A DNA stretch of 36,171 nt from an uncultured Bacteroides sp. Lineage in GTDB: Bacteria; Bacteroidota; Bacteroidia; Bacteroidales; Bacteroidaceae. Shown here piece by piece: positions 24,066-33,811 of this stretch (position 1 is its first letter; each line of letters opens with the position of its first letter). A program made the position numbers and the translations under genes. A model generated the notes under the pieces. The model was given only the letters and a program-made list of their open reading frames with translations, did no database searches and was not told the origin of the DNA. The stretch lies in assembly GCA_937890825.1 (NCBI GenBank), contig CALADS010000057.1:1-36171 (forward strand). Reading direction: 5' to 3'.

Positions 24066-24123
24066 TACAAGTTACAGAACAGCACATAACTATCCAAAGC
24101 CATGTGCTGCGCCATAACTTGTA
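24066..24123 (-). terminator. Rho-independent terminator of pfp
   Basis: Two nested arms pair: TACAAGTTA (24066-24074) with TAACTTGTA (24115-24123), and CAGCACAT (24080-24087) with ATGTGCTG (24102-24109). On the minus strand the hairpin is followed by TTTTTC, and it lies 27 bp after the pfp stop. Confidence 0.85.
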
Positions 24124-24150
24124 TTTCTACAATAGTTGATTAAATATCAT

Positions 24151-25797
24151 TTACTTAGCTTGTTCCAACTGCAAAGTCTTAGTAGGTTGGTCGCATACTT
24201 CTGTAGGACCAAAGTACTGAATCGGACCCGGGTAAACATAGTCAGTTTCCTTAGCCCAACGCTCACGCTGAGCAGCAAATGCCTTGAAAGGAGCACCATC
24301 TAGTTTTACCAAAGCTTTCTGAATAACCGGCTTCATTTCTCCGTGACGACGTTCCATATTCATCATCATTGTGATGGGCACACCACCAGCAATCCATTCT
24401 TCAGCAGGAGCTGTAGTATTACGTACAGAAGACATATAACCAGTCTTACCGTTAGCAATCAAAGATGCAGCAGTATATCCCAATGAATAGCAGTAGTCAG
24501 CATCGAAGTTAGAAGGAGCAGCACAACGGCCTTCGTAACCGAAGAAGTGATGTTGAGCAGCAAATTTACCCACGTACTTACCTTCTGCTTTCCAAGCTTC
24601 CAGCTTAGTAGCCACCATTTCAGACAACAGCTTTTCAGTTTCAATCAGAGATACCTGTACGTTGCCGTGCGGGTCACGATCCAAAGACAACTGACGAGCC
24701 ACACCTTCAGGAAGACTGGCGTAGATAGCCGAATTTTCAGGACTTAAGTGACGGATGATATAATCACGTTGTGCTGACTTCTTGATTTGTGAGAATTCTG
24801 TAGCATTGGCAGCCAAGAAATCGTTCAATTCAGCAATCAGGCGCTTCATAGCCGGGATGAATTCTACCAATCCTTCCGGAATCAATACTGTACCGAAGTT
24901 ATTGCCGGCAGCAGCACGATCGGCTACTACTTTAGCGATGTAAGTTACTACATCATCCAAAGACATATCTTTTTCTTCTACTTCTTCTGAAACGATACAT
25001 ACATTCGGCTGAACCTGCAATGCACATTCCAAAGCGATGTGAGAAGCCGAACGACCCATCAACTTGATGAAGTGCCAGTATTTACGTGCAGAGTTACAGT
25101 CACGTTGGATGTTACCGATTACTTCCGAGTAAGTTTTGCAAGCTGTATCGAAACCGAAAGAGGTTTCAATCATTTCGTTCTTCAAGTCACCATCGATAGT
25201 TTTCGGACAGCCGATTACCTGTACACCATAGTTCTTGGCAGCATAGTATTCAGCCAGCACACAAGCATTCGTATTAGAGTCATCACCACCGATAATTACC
25301 AAAGCCTTGATACCTAACTCCTTAATGATTTCATAACCTTTTTCAAACTGGTCTTCTTTTTCCAATTTAGTACGGCCAGAACCAATGATATCAAAACCAC
25401 CCGTATTGCGGTATTCATCAATGATGTCTGAAGTCAACTCCATATACTCGTGGTCTACCAAGCCACCAGGGCCCAAGATAAAGCCATAAAGTTTGCTGTC
25501 TTTATTCAGTTTCTTGATACCATCGAACAAGCCAGAGATTACGTTATGACCACCAGGAGCCTGACCACCCGACAAAATCACACCTACGTTGATAGCAGGA
25601 AATTCTACTGCTTCATCCGTACCCTCGAACTTTATCAGAGGCATACCATACGTATTCGGGAACAATTTCTGAATAGCTTCCTGGTCTGCAACAGACTGAG
25701 TAGCTTCACCGGCCACTGCCTTTACATTACCACGCAACGCTTTAGGAAGTTTAGGCTGATAAGCAGCCCTTGCAATTTGCAATGCACTTTTTGTCAT
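24151..25797 (-). CDS. pfp: Pyrophosphate--fructose-6-phosphate 1-phosphotransferase
   Basis: A 548-residue PPi-dependent phosphofructokinase of the long type. The phosphate-donor motif GGDDS (170-174) has Asp where ATP-dependent enzymes have Gly, marking PPi use; the sugar-binding PKTIDGD (198-204) and MGRSASH (247-253) motifs are intact, as is SGGQAPGGHN (76-85). It interconverts fructose 6-phosphate and fructose 1,6-bisphosphate reversibly, saving ATP in glycolysis, which is common in anaerobic Bacteroidetes. It stands alone with its own terminator; the upstream promoter is unclear (a weak GAAATTTG on the minus strand, 25848-25855). Confidence 0.95.
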   Translation of the reverse strand: MTKSALQIARAAYQPKLPKALRGNVKAVAGEATQSVADQEAIQKLFPNTYGMPLIKFEGTDEAVEFPAINVGVILSGGQAPGGHNVISGLFDGIKKLNKDSKLYGFILGPGGLVDHEYMELTSDIIDEYRNTGGFDIIGSGRTKLEKEDQFEKGYEIIKELGIKALVIIGGDDSNTNACVLAEYYAAKNYGVQVIGCPKTIDGDLKNEMIETSFGFDTACKTYSEVIGNIQRDCNSARKYWHFIKLMGRSASHIALECALQVQPNVCIVSEEVEEKDMSLDDVVTYIAKVVADRAAAGNNFGTVLIPEGLVEFIPAMKRLIAELNDFLAANATEFSQIKKSAQRDYIIRHLSPENSAIYASLPEGVARQLSLDRDPHGNVQVSLIETEKLLSEMVATKLEAWKAEGKYVGKFAAQHHFFGYEGRCAAPSNFDADYCYSLGYTAASLIANGKTGYMSSVRNTTAPAEEWIAGGVPITMMMNMERRHGEMKPVIQKALVKLDGAPFKAFAAQRERWAKETDYVYPGPIQYFGPTEVCDQPTKTLQLEQAK

Positions 25798-25880
25798 TTC
25801 TATTTTATTTTAAAGGTGTAAATAAAGTCTTTTTTAATACTGAGTGCAAATTTCGTTTTTTTTCGGTAGAAAACCACACA

Positions 25881-25926
25881 AAAAGACCTTTTTTTTCAGC
25901 ACTTCCACTTTTTATAAGGGTCTTTT
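25881..25926 (-). terminator. Terminator of the RND efflux operon
   Basis: AAAAGACC (25881-25888) pairs with GGTCTTTT (25919-25926). Read on the minus strand the stem is followed by a T run at 25880-25884. It lies just after the stop of the outer-membrane factor gene. Confidence 0.6.
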
Positions 25927-25935
25927 ACATGATTT

Positions 25936-27312
25936 TCAGTCTACCTGCCAGCCGCCTCCCAATGCCTTATACATATTCACTACTGCTATTAATTCGTCTC
26001 GAATAGCATTGCTGACACCTATCTGAGCATCAAAATATCCACGCTGCGCATCCAGCACATCCATGTAATTGATTACCCCATTGATATACTGTAATTGAGC
26101 CAACTCTACATAATTCTTGGCCGATCGTTCCAATTTCACTCTCAATTCATACACCTCTTTGATTTTATTAAAATCTACAATGGCATTACGCGCTTCCTTG
26201 AAAGCATTCAGCACAGCTTTCTCATAAGTAGCAGTTTCTGCTTCCAAAACAGCTTTTTGTGATTTCAGCGCAGCGCGGTTCTTACCCATATTAAATAAGG
26301 GAGACACCACCAAACCATTGATTAAAGCATAGGGAGATTCAAGAAATTCCTTCAGTACATCACTCTCCAAGCCCAACTTACCCGTCAGTGTAAGTCGGGG
26401 AAACATATTGGTGTAGGCCACTTTTACACGGGCATGCTGGGCTATGAGACCTTGCTCAGCAGCTCGTACATCCGGACGACGCTCCAAAAGAGCAGAAGGA
26501 AGACCTACAGGCAATTGCTGAGGAATCTGCATTTCCGTAAGAAAACGACTGCGTGCCAACCGACTGGGAAATTCACCTGCCAGAAAAGCCAAGTCATTCT
26601 CCTTTATAGAAATGCGTCGTTCCAAATCGGGCACCAATGTAGCTGTACGCGCCAATTCCACCTGAGCCTGCTGATAAGAGGTTTCCGAAGTCAGGCCACC
26701 TTCAAAACGGATACGAGCCAACCGAACACCCTCTTCACGGGCTTGCTGAGTTTGACGCACGATATCCAACTCTGCATCCAAAGCTACTAACTCATAGTAA
26801 GCAGTTGCCACTTCTGATACAATCGTCATACGCAGAGCACGTTGTGCTTCAACACTTTTCAGATAATCAGCCACCGCTGCTACTTTTTTCCACCGAAGGT
26901 TTCCCCAAAGGTCCAATTCCCAAGAAAGAAGAGCCTTGGCCTCAAAAGAATTAGAAAATTTTTCACTGTGTCCACCGTAATTTTCCATTTCACGCTCAAC
27001 TTCCACTGTGGCATTCAGCTGTGGCAAGAGGTTGGCAATGCTAATACGTTTTTCAGCAGCCATCTGCTTTACACGCGCAGCAGCCACCACCATATCTTTA
27101 TTATATAGCAAGGCACGGTTCAGCAAGGCACGCAAAGTACTGTCTGTATACACTTCCTGCCATTGCATATCAGCCATGCACACACTGTCTTGTTGCTCAG
27201 CCAAGCTACCGGGCAGTTCCATTTCCGGACGCACATAACTCTTTCCCACCTTGCAAGAAGCCAACAGTAAAGATGCTGTGGCTAATCCTAAAATATATCT
27301 TGTCTTCATCAT
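25936..27312 (-). CDS. RND efflux outer-membrane lipoprotein (NodT/OprM-like)
   Basis: A 458-residue outer-membrane factor. The signal peptide ends in a lipobox LLAS-Cys at residue 20, and two TolC-like repeats follow, each with long helices (VAAARVKQMAAEKRISIANLLPQL; FEGGLTSETSYQQAQVELARTA) and the strand region WELDLWGNLRWKKVAAVADYL. It forms the trimeric channel of a tripartite pump. The ATG at 27312 was chosen; the longer frame starts with GTG at 27360 and would overlap the permease gene. Last gene of the operon. Confidence 0.93.
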   Translation of the reverse strand: MMKTRYILGLATASLLLASCKVGKSYVRPEMELPGSLAEQQDSVCMADMQWQEVYTDSTLRALLNRALLYNKDMVVAAARVKQMAAEKRISIANLLPQLNATVEVEREMENYGGHSEKFSNSFEAKALLSWELDLWGNLRWKKVAAVADYLKSVEAQRALRMTIVSEVATAYYELVALDAELDIVRQTQQAREEGVRLARIRFEGGLTSETSYQQAQVELARTATLVPDLERRISIKENDLAFLAGEFPSRLARSRFLTEMQIPQQLPVGLPSALLERRPDVRAAEQGLIAQHARVKVAYTNMFPRLTLTGKLGLESDVLKEFLESPYALINGLVVSPLFNMGKNRAALKSQKAVLEAETATYEKAVLNAFKEARNAIVDFNKIKEVYELRVKLERSAKNYVELAQLQYINGVINYMDVLDAQRGYFDAQIGVSNAIRDELIAVVNMYKALGGGWQVD

Positions 27313-27352
27313 AAAGTTCATTATTATTATCATTAAGCTACCTGCCGTGCAT

Positions 27353-30300
27353 TTATTCACTCACCGCAACAGGCTTTTTCGAGATTTTGCTTTTCACCTT
27401 CGATTTAGTCTTATAGATCATTACGAAGAAGAAAGGCACCAGCACAATACCAAATACAATAGCAAAAATCATCCCGAAGAACACACCTGTACCAATAGCT
27501 TGCCGGCTAGCCGAGCCAGGACCACTAGCCAATACCATAGGCAACATACCCAACACAAAGGCCAAGGATGTCATCAAGATAGGACGGAAACGAAGTTTAG
27601 CCGCATAAATAGCAGATTCAACCAAATCTCCCCCCTTATCTACCTGATCTTTAGCAAATTCCACGATAAGAATAGCATTCTTTGCTGCAAGACCCACCAA
27701 CATTACCAAACCAATCTGGAAATACACATCGTTTTCCAAGCCACATACAGCCACTCCCAAATAGGCACCTAAGGCAGCGATAGGCAGCGAAAGCAACACA
27801 GCAATAGGAACCGTCCAACTTTCATACTGAGCAGCCAGAAAAAGAAACACAAAGAGGAATACCAATGATAAAACCATACCAGTCTGTCCTCCGGCCTTTT
27901 TTTCCTGATAAGAAAGTCCACTCCACTCTACGCCGATATTTTCGGGTAATTTTTCACGCGCTATCTGCTCCATAATATTCATTGCTTGTCCGGAACTGCA
28001 TCCCTGTGCCGCCGAACCGCGGATCACGGCTGTGGTGAACATATTGAAACGCTTGATGCTACCAGGTCCTGTGGTATACGATGCATTGCCCAAAGATGTC
28101 AGCGGCACCATAGCATTGTTCGATGCACGTACAAAGAACAAATTAATATTATCCTTATGTTCACGATACGGAGCCTCGGCCTGAATATATACACGATAGA
28201 TACGGTTGAACATATTGAAGTCGTTCACGTAAACCGAACCTGTATAAGCCTTCATTGTAGAGAATACATCTGCCAAAGGTACACCCAGCATTTTCACTTT
28301 ATCACGGTCAACATCAAAATACAATTGCGGTATTTCTGCCTGCAACGAAGACGAAAGTCCTGTCAGTTCCTTGTATTGCTCGGCATAATACATCAACGTA
28401 TCCACAGCATCTACCAGATTTTCAAAAGTTGCTTCTCCACGCGCTTCAAGTTGCATTTCAAAACCTCCAGAGGTACCCAATCCGGGAATCACCGGGGGTG
28501 TACTGAGGTACACCTTGCATTCGGGATATTCTGTAAATTCCTGCTTCACATCATCCATAATCGTATGGATATCCGTTCCTTTACGTTCTTCCCAAGATTT
28601 TAAAATCACAGTCAACTGGCTTCGAGCCTGGTTGGTACCTACACGCGGACTGCTACCTGTAACGTTTTGCACATACGCCACATTGGGATTTTTCTCCAGG
28701 AATGCCACGGCACGATCGGTTACAGCCCGTGTACGCTCCAGCGTAGCCCCTTCGGGCAATTCCAATTCTACGGTAAAATACCCCTGGTCTTCCTCTGGAA
28801 GGAAACTTGTAGGAATCAAGTTATGAACCAGGAAAATAGCAATCAGCACCATGCCAAAGGCACTCATCAAACGGCGCGGATGTTTGATAACCCGGGTTAT
28901 AACACTTACATATTTATTATTACCGATAGCTAGCCACTCGTTAATCTTACGGAATACAATATTTTTCTGCTTGCCACTATCAGGCCGCAAAATAAGCGAA
29001 CACATTACAGGACTCAACGTGAGAGCCACTACCGTAGAAAGCAACACGGATACAGCAATCGTAATTGTAAACTGACGGTACAACTGACCGGTAATACCGC
29101 TCAAAAAGCTTACCGGAACAAACACGGCACAAAGCACCAATGAAGTGGCAATAACAGCACTCGTCAATCCAGTCATCGCCTTCTTGGTAGCCTCGTATGG
29201 AGACAGATGTTCTGTTTCCATCAAATGCTCCACATTTTCAACCACCACAATGGCATCATCCACCACAATACCGATGGCCAATACCAAGCCCAGCAACGTA
29301 AGCATATTGAGTGAAAAGCCGAAAATCAACATAAAACCGAATGTTCCTATCAATGAGATAGGCACTGCCACTACAGGAATGACGGTAGCCCGCCAACTCT
29401 GCAACGACAAATACACAACCAGAACCACCAATATCAATGCTTCGAACAGCGTCTTATACACTTCATTAATGGATTCAGAAATGTATGTAGTCATATCAAA
29501 AGGTATCTCGTAGCTCATACCCTCCGGGAAGTTGGCACTGATTTCCTGCATAGCCTTTTTCACTTCTTTGGCCACATCCATGGCATTGGCACCCGGCAAC
29601 ATATAAATACCTAACACAGCAGCATTTTCACCATTGATACCACTCTCTGTACTATAAGACGAAGCCTCCAAAGAAACCCGGGCCACATCGCGCAGACGGA
29701 TAATCGATCCGTCAGCATTGGCACGCACCACGATATCTTCAAACTGCTTGGCTGTACTTAAACGTCCCTGCGTAGTAATAGGTATGGTAATATCCAATCC
29801 TGTTACAGGTTGCTGCCCCAATACACCGGCTGCCGACTCTCGGTTTTGGTCCTTGAGTGCATTCTGCAGGTCGGCCACCGTCAACCCGAAATTGGCCAAT
29901 CGGTCGGGCATAGCCCAAATCTGCATGGCGTAATATCGGCTACCGATGTTCGATACCCTACCCACACCAGGTATACGACGCAAAAGGTCGAGCACATTAA
30001 TCGTAGCAAAGTTACTTAAATAGATTTCATCAAATTTAGGGTCACTGGATGTAAGACAGAGCGTCATTAACTGACTAGGAGCCTGCTTTTCTACAGTAAT
30101 ACCGTTTTGGATTACTTCTGCCGGCAAACGGCTTTCAGCTAATTTCACACGATTCTGGATTTCTACTGCTGCCAAGTCGGCATCTGCTGACACATCAAAA
30201 GTAACAGTAGCTGAAAAGCCTCCAGAGTTGGAACTGTTGGATTCCATATAGAGCATTCCCGGAGTACCGTTCAATTCTTGTTCAATCGGTGTAGCCACTG

Positions 30301-30481
30301 CCTGCGACACAGTCAACGCACTAGCTCCCGGATACGAGGCCCCGATGCGCACCACCGGAGGCGTAATTTGCGGATATTGATCTACCGGCAACATGGTGAG
30401 GCCTATAACCCCCACTAATACAATCAAGATGGAAAGCACCATCGAGAATACGGGCCGGTCTATAAAAAATGTAACTTTCAT
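27353..30481 (-). CDS. RND efflux permease (HAE1/AcrB type)
   Basis: A 1042-residue proton-driven inner-membrane pump, the standard length. The twelve helices and two large periplasmic loops are evident; the helix-4 proton-relay pair is Asp408-Asp409 in GIVVDDAIVVVENVE, and the helix-10 lysine lies in GLAAKNAILIVEFAKD. The N-terminal FIDRPVFSMVLSILIVLVG and the porter-domain YPGASALTVSQAVATPIEQ are hallmarks of the HAE1 (hydrophobe/amphiphile) branch, so drug or bile-acid-like substrates are more likely than metals. It is flanked tightly by its adaptor (14 bp) and outer-membrane factor genes. Confidence 0.97.
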   Translation of the reverse strand: MKVTFFIDRPVFSMVLSILIVLVGVIGLTMLPVDQYPQITPPVVRIGASYPGASALTVSQAVATPIEQELNGTPGMLYMESNSSNSGGFSATVTFDVSADADLAAVEIQNRVKLAESRLPAEVIQNGITVEKQAPSQLMTLCLTSSDPKFDEIYLSNFATINVLDLLRRIPGVGRVSNIGSRYYAMQIWAMPDRLANFGLTVADLQNALKDQNRESAAGVLGQQPVTGLDITIPITTQGRLSTAKQFEDIVVRANADGSIIRLRDVARVSLEASSYSTESGINGENAAVLGIYMLPGANAMDVAKEVKKAMQEISANFPEGMSYEIPFDMTTYISESINEVYKTLFEALILVVLVVYLSLQSWRATVIPVVAVPISLIGTFGFMLIFGFSLNMLTLLGLVLAIGIVVDDAIVVVENVEHLMETEHLSPYEATKKAMTGLTSAVIATSLVLCAVFVPVSFLSGITGQLYRQFTITIAVSVLLSTVVALTLSPVMCSLILRPDSGKQKNIVFRKINEWLAIGNNKYVSVITRVIKHPRRLMSAFGMVLIAIFLVHNLIPTSFLPEEDQGYFTVELELPEGATLERTRAVTDRAVAFLEKNPNVAYVQNVTGSSPRVGTNQARSQLTVILKSWEERKGTDIHTIMDDVKQEFTEYPECKVYLSTPPVIPGLGTSGGFEMQLEARGEATFENLVDAVDTLMYYAEQYKELTGLSSSLQAEIPQLYFDVDRDKVKMLGVPLADVFSTMKAYTGSVYVNDFNMFNRIYRVYIQAEAPYREHKDNINLFFVRASNNAMVPLTSLGNASYTTGPGSIKRFNMFTTAVIRGSAAQGCSSGQAMNIMEQIAREKLPENIGVEWSGLSYQEKKAGGQTGMVLSLVFLFVFLFLAAQYESWTVPIAVLLSLPIAALGAYLGVAVCGLENDVYFQIGLVMLVGLAAKNAILIVEFAKDQVDKGGDLVESAIYAAKLRFRPILMTSLAFVLGMLPMVLASGPGSASRQAIGTGVFFGMIFAIVFGIVLVPFFFVMIYKTKSKVKSKISKKPVAVSE

Positions 30482-30495
30482 GCTGTAGTTTCTCC

Positions 30496-31704
30496 TTACT
30501 TCATTTTATTCAACGAACTGTCATCCTCTTTCTCTTCTTTCTTCACAGCCATCTGCGGACGCACTTTCATTCCCGGTGTCAGTTTATGGAACCCTTCTAT
30601 TACCACCTGCTCACCGGCAGCCAATCCGCGTTCCACCACCATATTATTACCAAATTCGGGTCCCAGCTCTATAAAACGATTCTCCACTGTAGAATCACGA
30701 CGCATGACATAAATGTAAGCTCCTCCCTTTTCAATCGTAATAGCCTTTTGCGGCACTGCCACTGCACCTTCACGTACATCCAATAGAAGTTTTACCTTGG
30801 TAAACTGTCCGGGCAACAAGATACGTTCCGGATTAGGCATTTCGGCACGCACAGAGAAAGTACCTGTCTTTGGGTCTACCTGCGGTTCTGCAAAATCTAC
30901 AATACCTTTATAAGGATATACCGTATTATCTGCCAAGGTAATTGTAATGCTGGGCTGCCATGAGCGAGTAGAATCCTGCCGTCCGATTTCAATGTTACGT
31001 TCCTTACTCTTCAGGTAATCCAACCCAGTCATGCTGAAATCTACCAGCACCGTATCACTTTTCACCACCGTAGCCAGCAAGGACTTGGCTCCAGGCCCTA
31101 CGAGTGTACCTAAATCCACATGGCGCTCACTGATATGACCGCTCAACGGAGAACGTACAATAGTATATCCCAATTCGAGTTCAGCCTGGTCTAAATCAGC
31201 CTGACTCATTGCTACAGAAGCTTCTGCTGTCTCATATGCAGCCTGCGCATTATCCAAATCCAACTGGCTGGCAGCATTCTGTTCATATAGCGGACGTATA
31301 CGTTCCAGGTCTCTTTTAGCCTTTAGTGCTTGTGCTTCATCTTTCTTGAGCTGCGCACGCACCTTGTCGGCCTTAGCCCGGTACTGATCCTGATTAATCA
31401 CAAACAATACTTGATTCTTCGTAACATACGTACCCTCATTGAATAGCATATTCTCCAAATAGCCTTCCACACGAGCACGTACTTCAACAAACTGCTGTGC
31501 GCGGATTCTTCCCACATACTCACCATAGATTTCCACATCACCTGTTTCTGCCGGTTCTACTACTACAGTGGGCAATACAGGAGGCACCTCTTTAGGCCAC
31601 GTCAGTATCACATAGCCTGCCAGTAATGCAGCCATGCAAATCAACATTGTTATCCATCTCTTTTTTTTCAGCTTCAGTTCTTTTTTTGTTAAAAACAGTC
31701 TCAT
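30496..31704 (-). CDS. RND efflux periplasmic adaptor subunit
   Basis: A 402-residue membrane-fusion protein. An N-terminal hydrophobic segment (about 20-35, after a Lys-rich start) anchors or exports it; then comes the barrel-sandwich half-motif VEVRARVEGYLENMLFNEGTYV, an alpha-helical hairpin (about 105-175) rich in Ala, Gln and Glu, and the second lipoyl half SPLSGHISERHVDLGTLV. The C-terminal beta-barrel and membrane-proximal domain end with a lysine-rich tail. It links the permease to the outer-membrane factor. First gene of the operon. No lipobox cysteine is seen. Confidence 0.93.
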   Translation of the reverse strand: MRLFLTKKELKLKKKRWITMLICMAALLAGYVILTWPKEVPPVLPTVVVEPAETGDVEIYGEYVGRIRAQQFVEVRARVEGYLENMLFNEGTYVTKNQVLFVINQDQYRAKADKVRAQLKKDEAQALKAKRDLERIRPLYEQNAASQLDLDNAQAAYETAEASVAMSQADLDQAELELGYTIVRSPLSGHISERHVDLGTLVGPGAKSLLATVVKSDTVLVDFSMTGLDYLKSKERNIEIGRQDSTRSWQPSITITLADNTVYPYKGIVDFAEPQVDPKTGTFSVRAEMPNPERILLPGQFTKVKLLLDVREGAVAVPQKAITIEKGGAYIYVMRRDSTVENRFIELGPEFGNNMVVERGLAAGEQVVIEGFHKLTPGMKVRPQMAVKKEEKEDDSSLNKMK

Positions 31705-31787
31705 GCTAGTTTGTTTATTGTTAGGTTATTTTTGTATCTTCCCTTTAAGACAGGCAAACCCAATGCCATTCTTATGGAAAATCGGCA

Positions 31788-31819
31788 CAAAGATACGCAA
31801 TTCCCTATATCTCAACAAA
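31788..31819 (-). promoter_or_regulatory. Promoter of the RND efflux operon
   Basis: On the minus strand TTTG (31816-31819) and TATCTTTG (31788-31795) are separated by 20 bp, an essentially ideal Bacteroides promoter. It predicts a 5' leader of about 75-80 bases before the ATG at 31704. No regulator gene or clear dyad operator lies beside it. Confidence 0.8.
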
Positions 31820-32100
31820 CAAAGCAACAGCATTTGATAAAGTTCTACAAAAAAAATATGCCACAAACTGTAGAATGCTCCTCAAAAGTGTGGAAAAACG
31901 CCCCAAAATGTTCTCTTTTCCAAAAAAAGGTCTTATCTTTACCGGAAATAAGAAGCCGCTTGCATTTTATCCCTGCGAATGCAAAGTTTGTCAAGTCAGG
32001 ATACAAAATCCAAAAATCGGACTTGCAAAAGCAGAAAGCCAATGCCGGATAAGATAAAAGTTGCCTCTAAACCTATTAATCACTATTAATATTAAAGATT
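31820..32100. other. Intergenic region without a supported gene
   Basis: AT-rich DNA between the efflux promoter and the next plus-strand operon. Short frames on both strands lack family resemblance. A weak TATCTTTA at 31934-31941 may be the -7 box for the downstream operon, but no -33 element accompanies it. Confidence 0.6.
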
Positions 32101-32376
32101 ATGGCAAACAGAAGACAATTGAAAAAGAACGTGAACTATATCGCAGGAGAACTTTTCATGGAATGCCTCGTGATGCGTAATTACGTACCTGGAACCGATA
32201 AGCAGAAAGCAGATGATTTGATGAGTAACATTCTGAAGATTCAAGACGAATTCATCAGCCGCATCAGCCACACTGAACCTGGCAACGTGAAAGGTTTCTA
32301 CCATAAATTCCACACTGATTTCCAAACAAAAGTAGACGAAATAATCGAAGCATTGGGTAAATTGAACGAAGCATGA
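32101..32376 (+). CDS. Small conserved-looking helical protein (91 aa)
   Basis: A 91-residue soluble, mostly helical protein, rich in Lys and Glu, beginning MANRRQLKKNVNYIAGELFMEC. No signal peptide, membrane helix or catalytic motif is seen, and I do not recognise a named family. Codon use (many CGT, GAA, AAA, GGT-like codons) looks like that of a real, well-expressed gene. Its stop overlaps the next start by the four-base ATGA at 32373-32376, so it is translationally coupled to the acyltransferase. Confidence 0.8.
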   Translation: MANRRQLKKNVNYIAGELFMECLVMRNYVPGTDKQKADDLMSNILKIQDEFISRISHTEPGNVKGFYHKFHTDFQTKVDEIIEALGKLNEA

Positions 32377-32918
32377 AGCAAAAACTTTACAGTTTCATCT
32401 ATTACAAACTACTGGGATGGAAAACAAACGTGACGGTGCCTAACTATGCCAAGTGCGTAATCTGTGCGGCACCTCATACTACCAACTGGGATTTATTTAT
32501 CGGCAAACTGTTCTATGGAGCGATAGGCCGAAAGACTAGCTTTATGATGAAGAAAGAATGGTTTTTCTTTCCGCTAGGCATACTGTTCAAAGCTGTAGGC
32601 GGCATACCGGTGAACCGCGGAAAAAAGTCCTCGCTGGTAGACCAGATGGCTCAGCGTTTTTCGAGCTCTTCTTATTTCAACCTTGCCATCACCCCTGAAG
32701 GCACCCGAAAAGCTAACCCCAATTGGAAAAAAGGCTTCTACTATATCGCACTGAAGGCGCAGGTACCCATTCTGCTCATCGGTATCGATTATGAGAAGAA
32801 GACCATTACAGCCACACGTGAACTAATGCCCAGCGGTGACATAGAGAAAGATCTGAAAGAAATCAAACTTTATTTCAAGGATTTCAAAGGCAAAAAGCCC
32901 GAGAACTTTGCTATTTAA
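32373..32918 (+). CDS. PlsC-like 1-acyl-glycerol-3-phosphate acyltransferase
   Basis: A 181-residue acyltransferase of the PlsC family. The catalytic Hx4D motif is HTTNWD (His35, Asp40); the FPLGILFKAVGGIPVNRG segment (66-83) and EGTR (109-112) are the later acceptor-binding blocks. No full transmembrane helix is needed for this short form, which is likely membrane-associated. It may acylate lysophosphatidate or another lipid; the acceptor is not certain. It overlaps the gene before it and is followed by the amidase gene after 4 bp. Confidence 0.85.
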   Translation: MKQKLYSFIYYKLLGWKTNVTVPNYAKCVICAAPHTTNWDLFIGKLFYGAIGRKTSFMMKKEWFFFPLGILFKAVGGIPVNRGKKSSLVDQMAQRFSSSSYFNLAITPEGTRKANPNWKKGFYYIALKAQVPILLIGIDYEKKTITATRELMPSGDIEKDLKEIKLYFKDFKGKKPENFAI

Positions 32919-32922
32919 ACAA

Positions 32923-33702
32923 ATGAGAATTTCCATTATACAGACCGATATCTGTTGGGAAGACAAATCCGCCAACCTGCAACTGGTAGAACATCAGTTG
33001 CAGGCATTGAGCGGAAATACCGATTTAGCAGTGTTGCCCGAAATGTTCTCCACCGGATTCAGTATGCAGACGGAAATACTGGCAGAACCTACCGAAGGCC
33101 CAACCTTGACTAAACTAAAGCAATGGGCAACTTACTACCAGCTAGCCATTGCAGGCAGCTACTTAGCCACAGACCCCCTTACTACCAACTATTATAACCG
33201 TGCGTTTTTTCTTACCCCCGACGGAGAAAGCTATTACTACGACAAACGCCACCTATTCAGTATGGGAGGGGAAAACAAGCACTTTACACCGGGCAGACAA
33301 CGTCCTATCATCCATTACCGCGGATGGAATATCTGCCTGCTCATCTGCTACGACCTTCGTTTCCCGGTATGGAGCAGAAATACCCACAATGAATACGACT
33401 TACTCCTTTACGTAGCCAACTGGCCCGCTACCCGCCGTCAAACATGGGATACCCTGCTAGCTGCCCGTGCCATAGAAAACCTGGCCTACGTAGGCGGAGT
33501 GAACCGCATCGGCACCGATGGCAACCAACTATTCTATAACGGTGGAAGCGCACTCTACAGCCCCAAAGGAGAGCGACTTATCTCAATACCTGATACAACA
33601 GCAGCAGCGGCCACCATTGAACTTTCCTTGACCAACTTGCAGCATATCCGCCAGAAATTTCCGGCATGGAAAGATGCCGACCCTTTCAAAATCTGTTTGT
33701 AG
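32923..33702 (+). CDS. Nitrilase-superfamily amidase (omega-amidase-like)
   Basis: A 259-residue carbon-nitrogen hydrolase. The catalytic triad is complete: Glu40 in LPEMF, Lys108 in YYDKRHLF, and Cys142 in LICYDLRFP. The length and the FSMGGENKHFTPG segment after the lysine match YafV/Nit2 omega-amidases, which hydrolyse alpha-keto-glutaramate-type amides in metabolite repair. The ATG at 32923 was chosen over a TTG at 32908; it starts 4 bp after the acyltransferase stop. Confidence 0.9.
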   Translation: MRISIIQTDICWEDKSANLQLVEHQLQALSGNTDLAVLPEMFSTGFSMQTEILAEPTEGPTLTKLKQWATYYQLAIAGSYLATDPLTTNYYNRAFFLTPDGESYYYDKRHLFSMGGENKHFTPGRQRPIIHYRGWNICLLICYDLRFPVWSRNTHNEYDLLLYVANWPATRRQTWDTLLAARAIENLAYVGGVNRIGTDGNQLFYNGGSALYSPKGERLISIPDTTAAAATIELSLTNLQHIRQKFPAWKDADPFKICL

Positions 33703-33748
33703 TCTTTAAAAAAGTCACGATTCACCGCATTTTCTACTTTTTTTCATT

Positions 33749-33756
33749 TATCTTTG
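33749..33756 (+). promoter_or_regulatory. Promoter -7 box for the DUF4494-yggS operon
   Basis: TATCTTTG matches TAnnTTTG and lies 55 bases before the DUF4494 ATG. No clear -33 TTTG. The region before it (33703-33748) shows no gene. Confidence 0.55.
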
Positions 33757-33811
33757 TCTGTCAATAAAAATATGAATGAATATATAGAATTAAAAAAAGT
33801 AGAAAAGTATT

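Noticed and set aside
31711..32057. Overlapping plus-strand frames of 60-113 codons in the gap upstream of the 91-residue protein
   Set aside because: They cover the RND operon promoter and use an unusual residue mix. No start context or similarity supports them.
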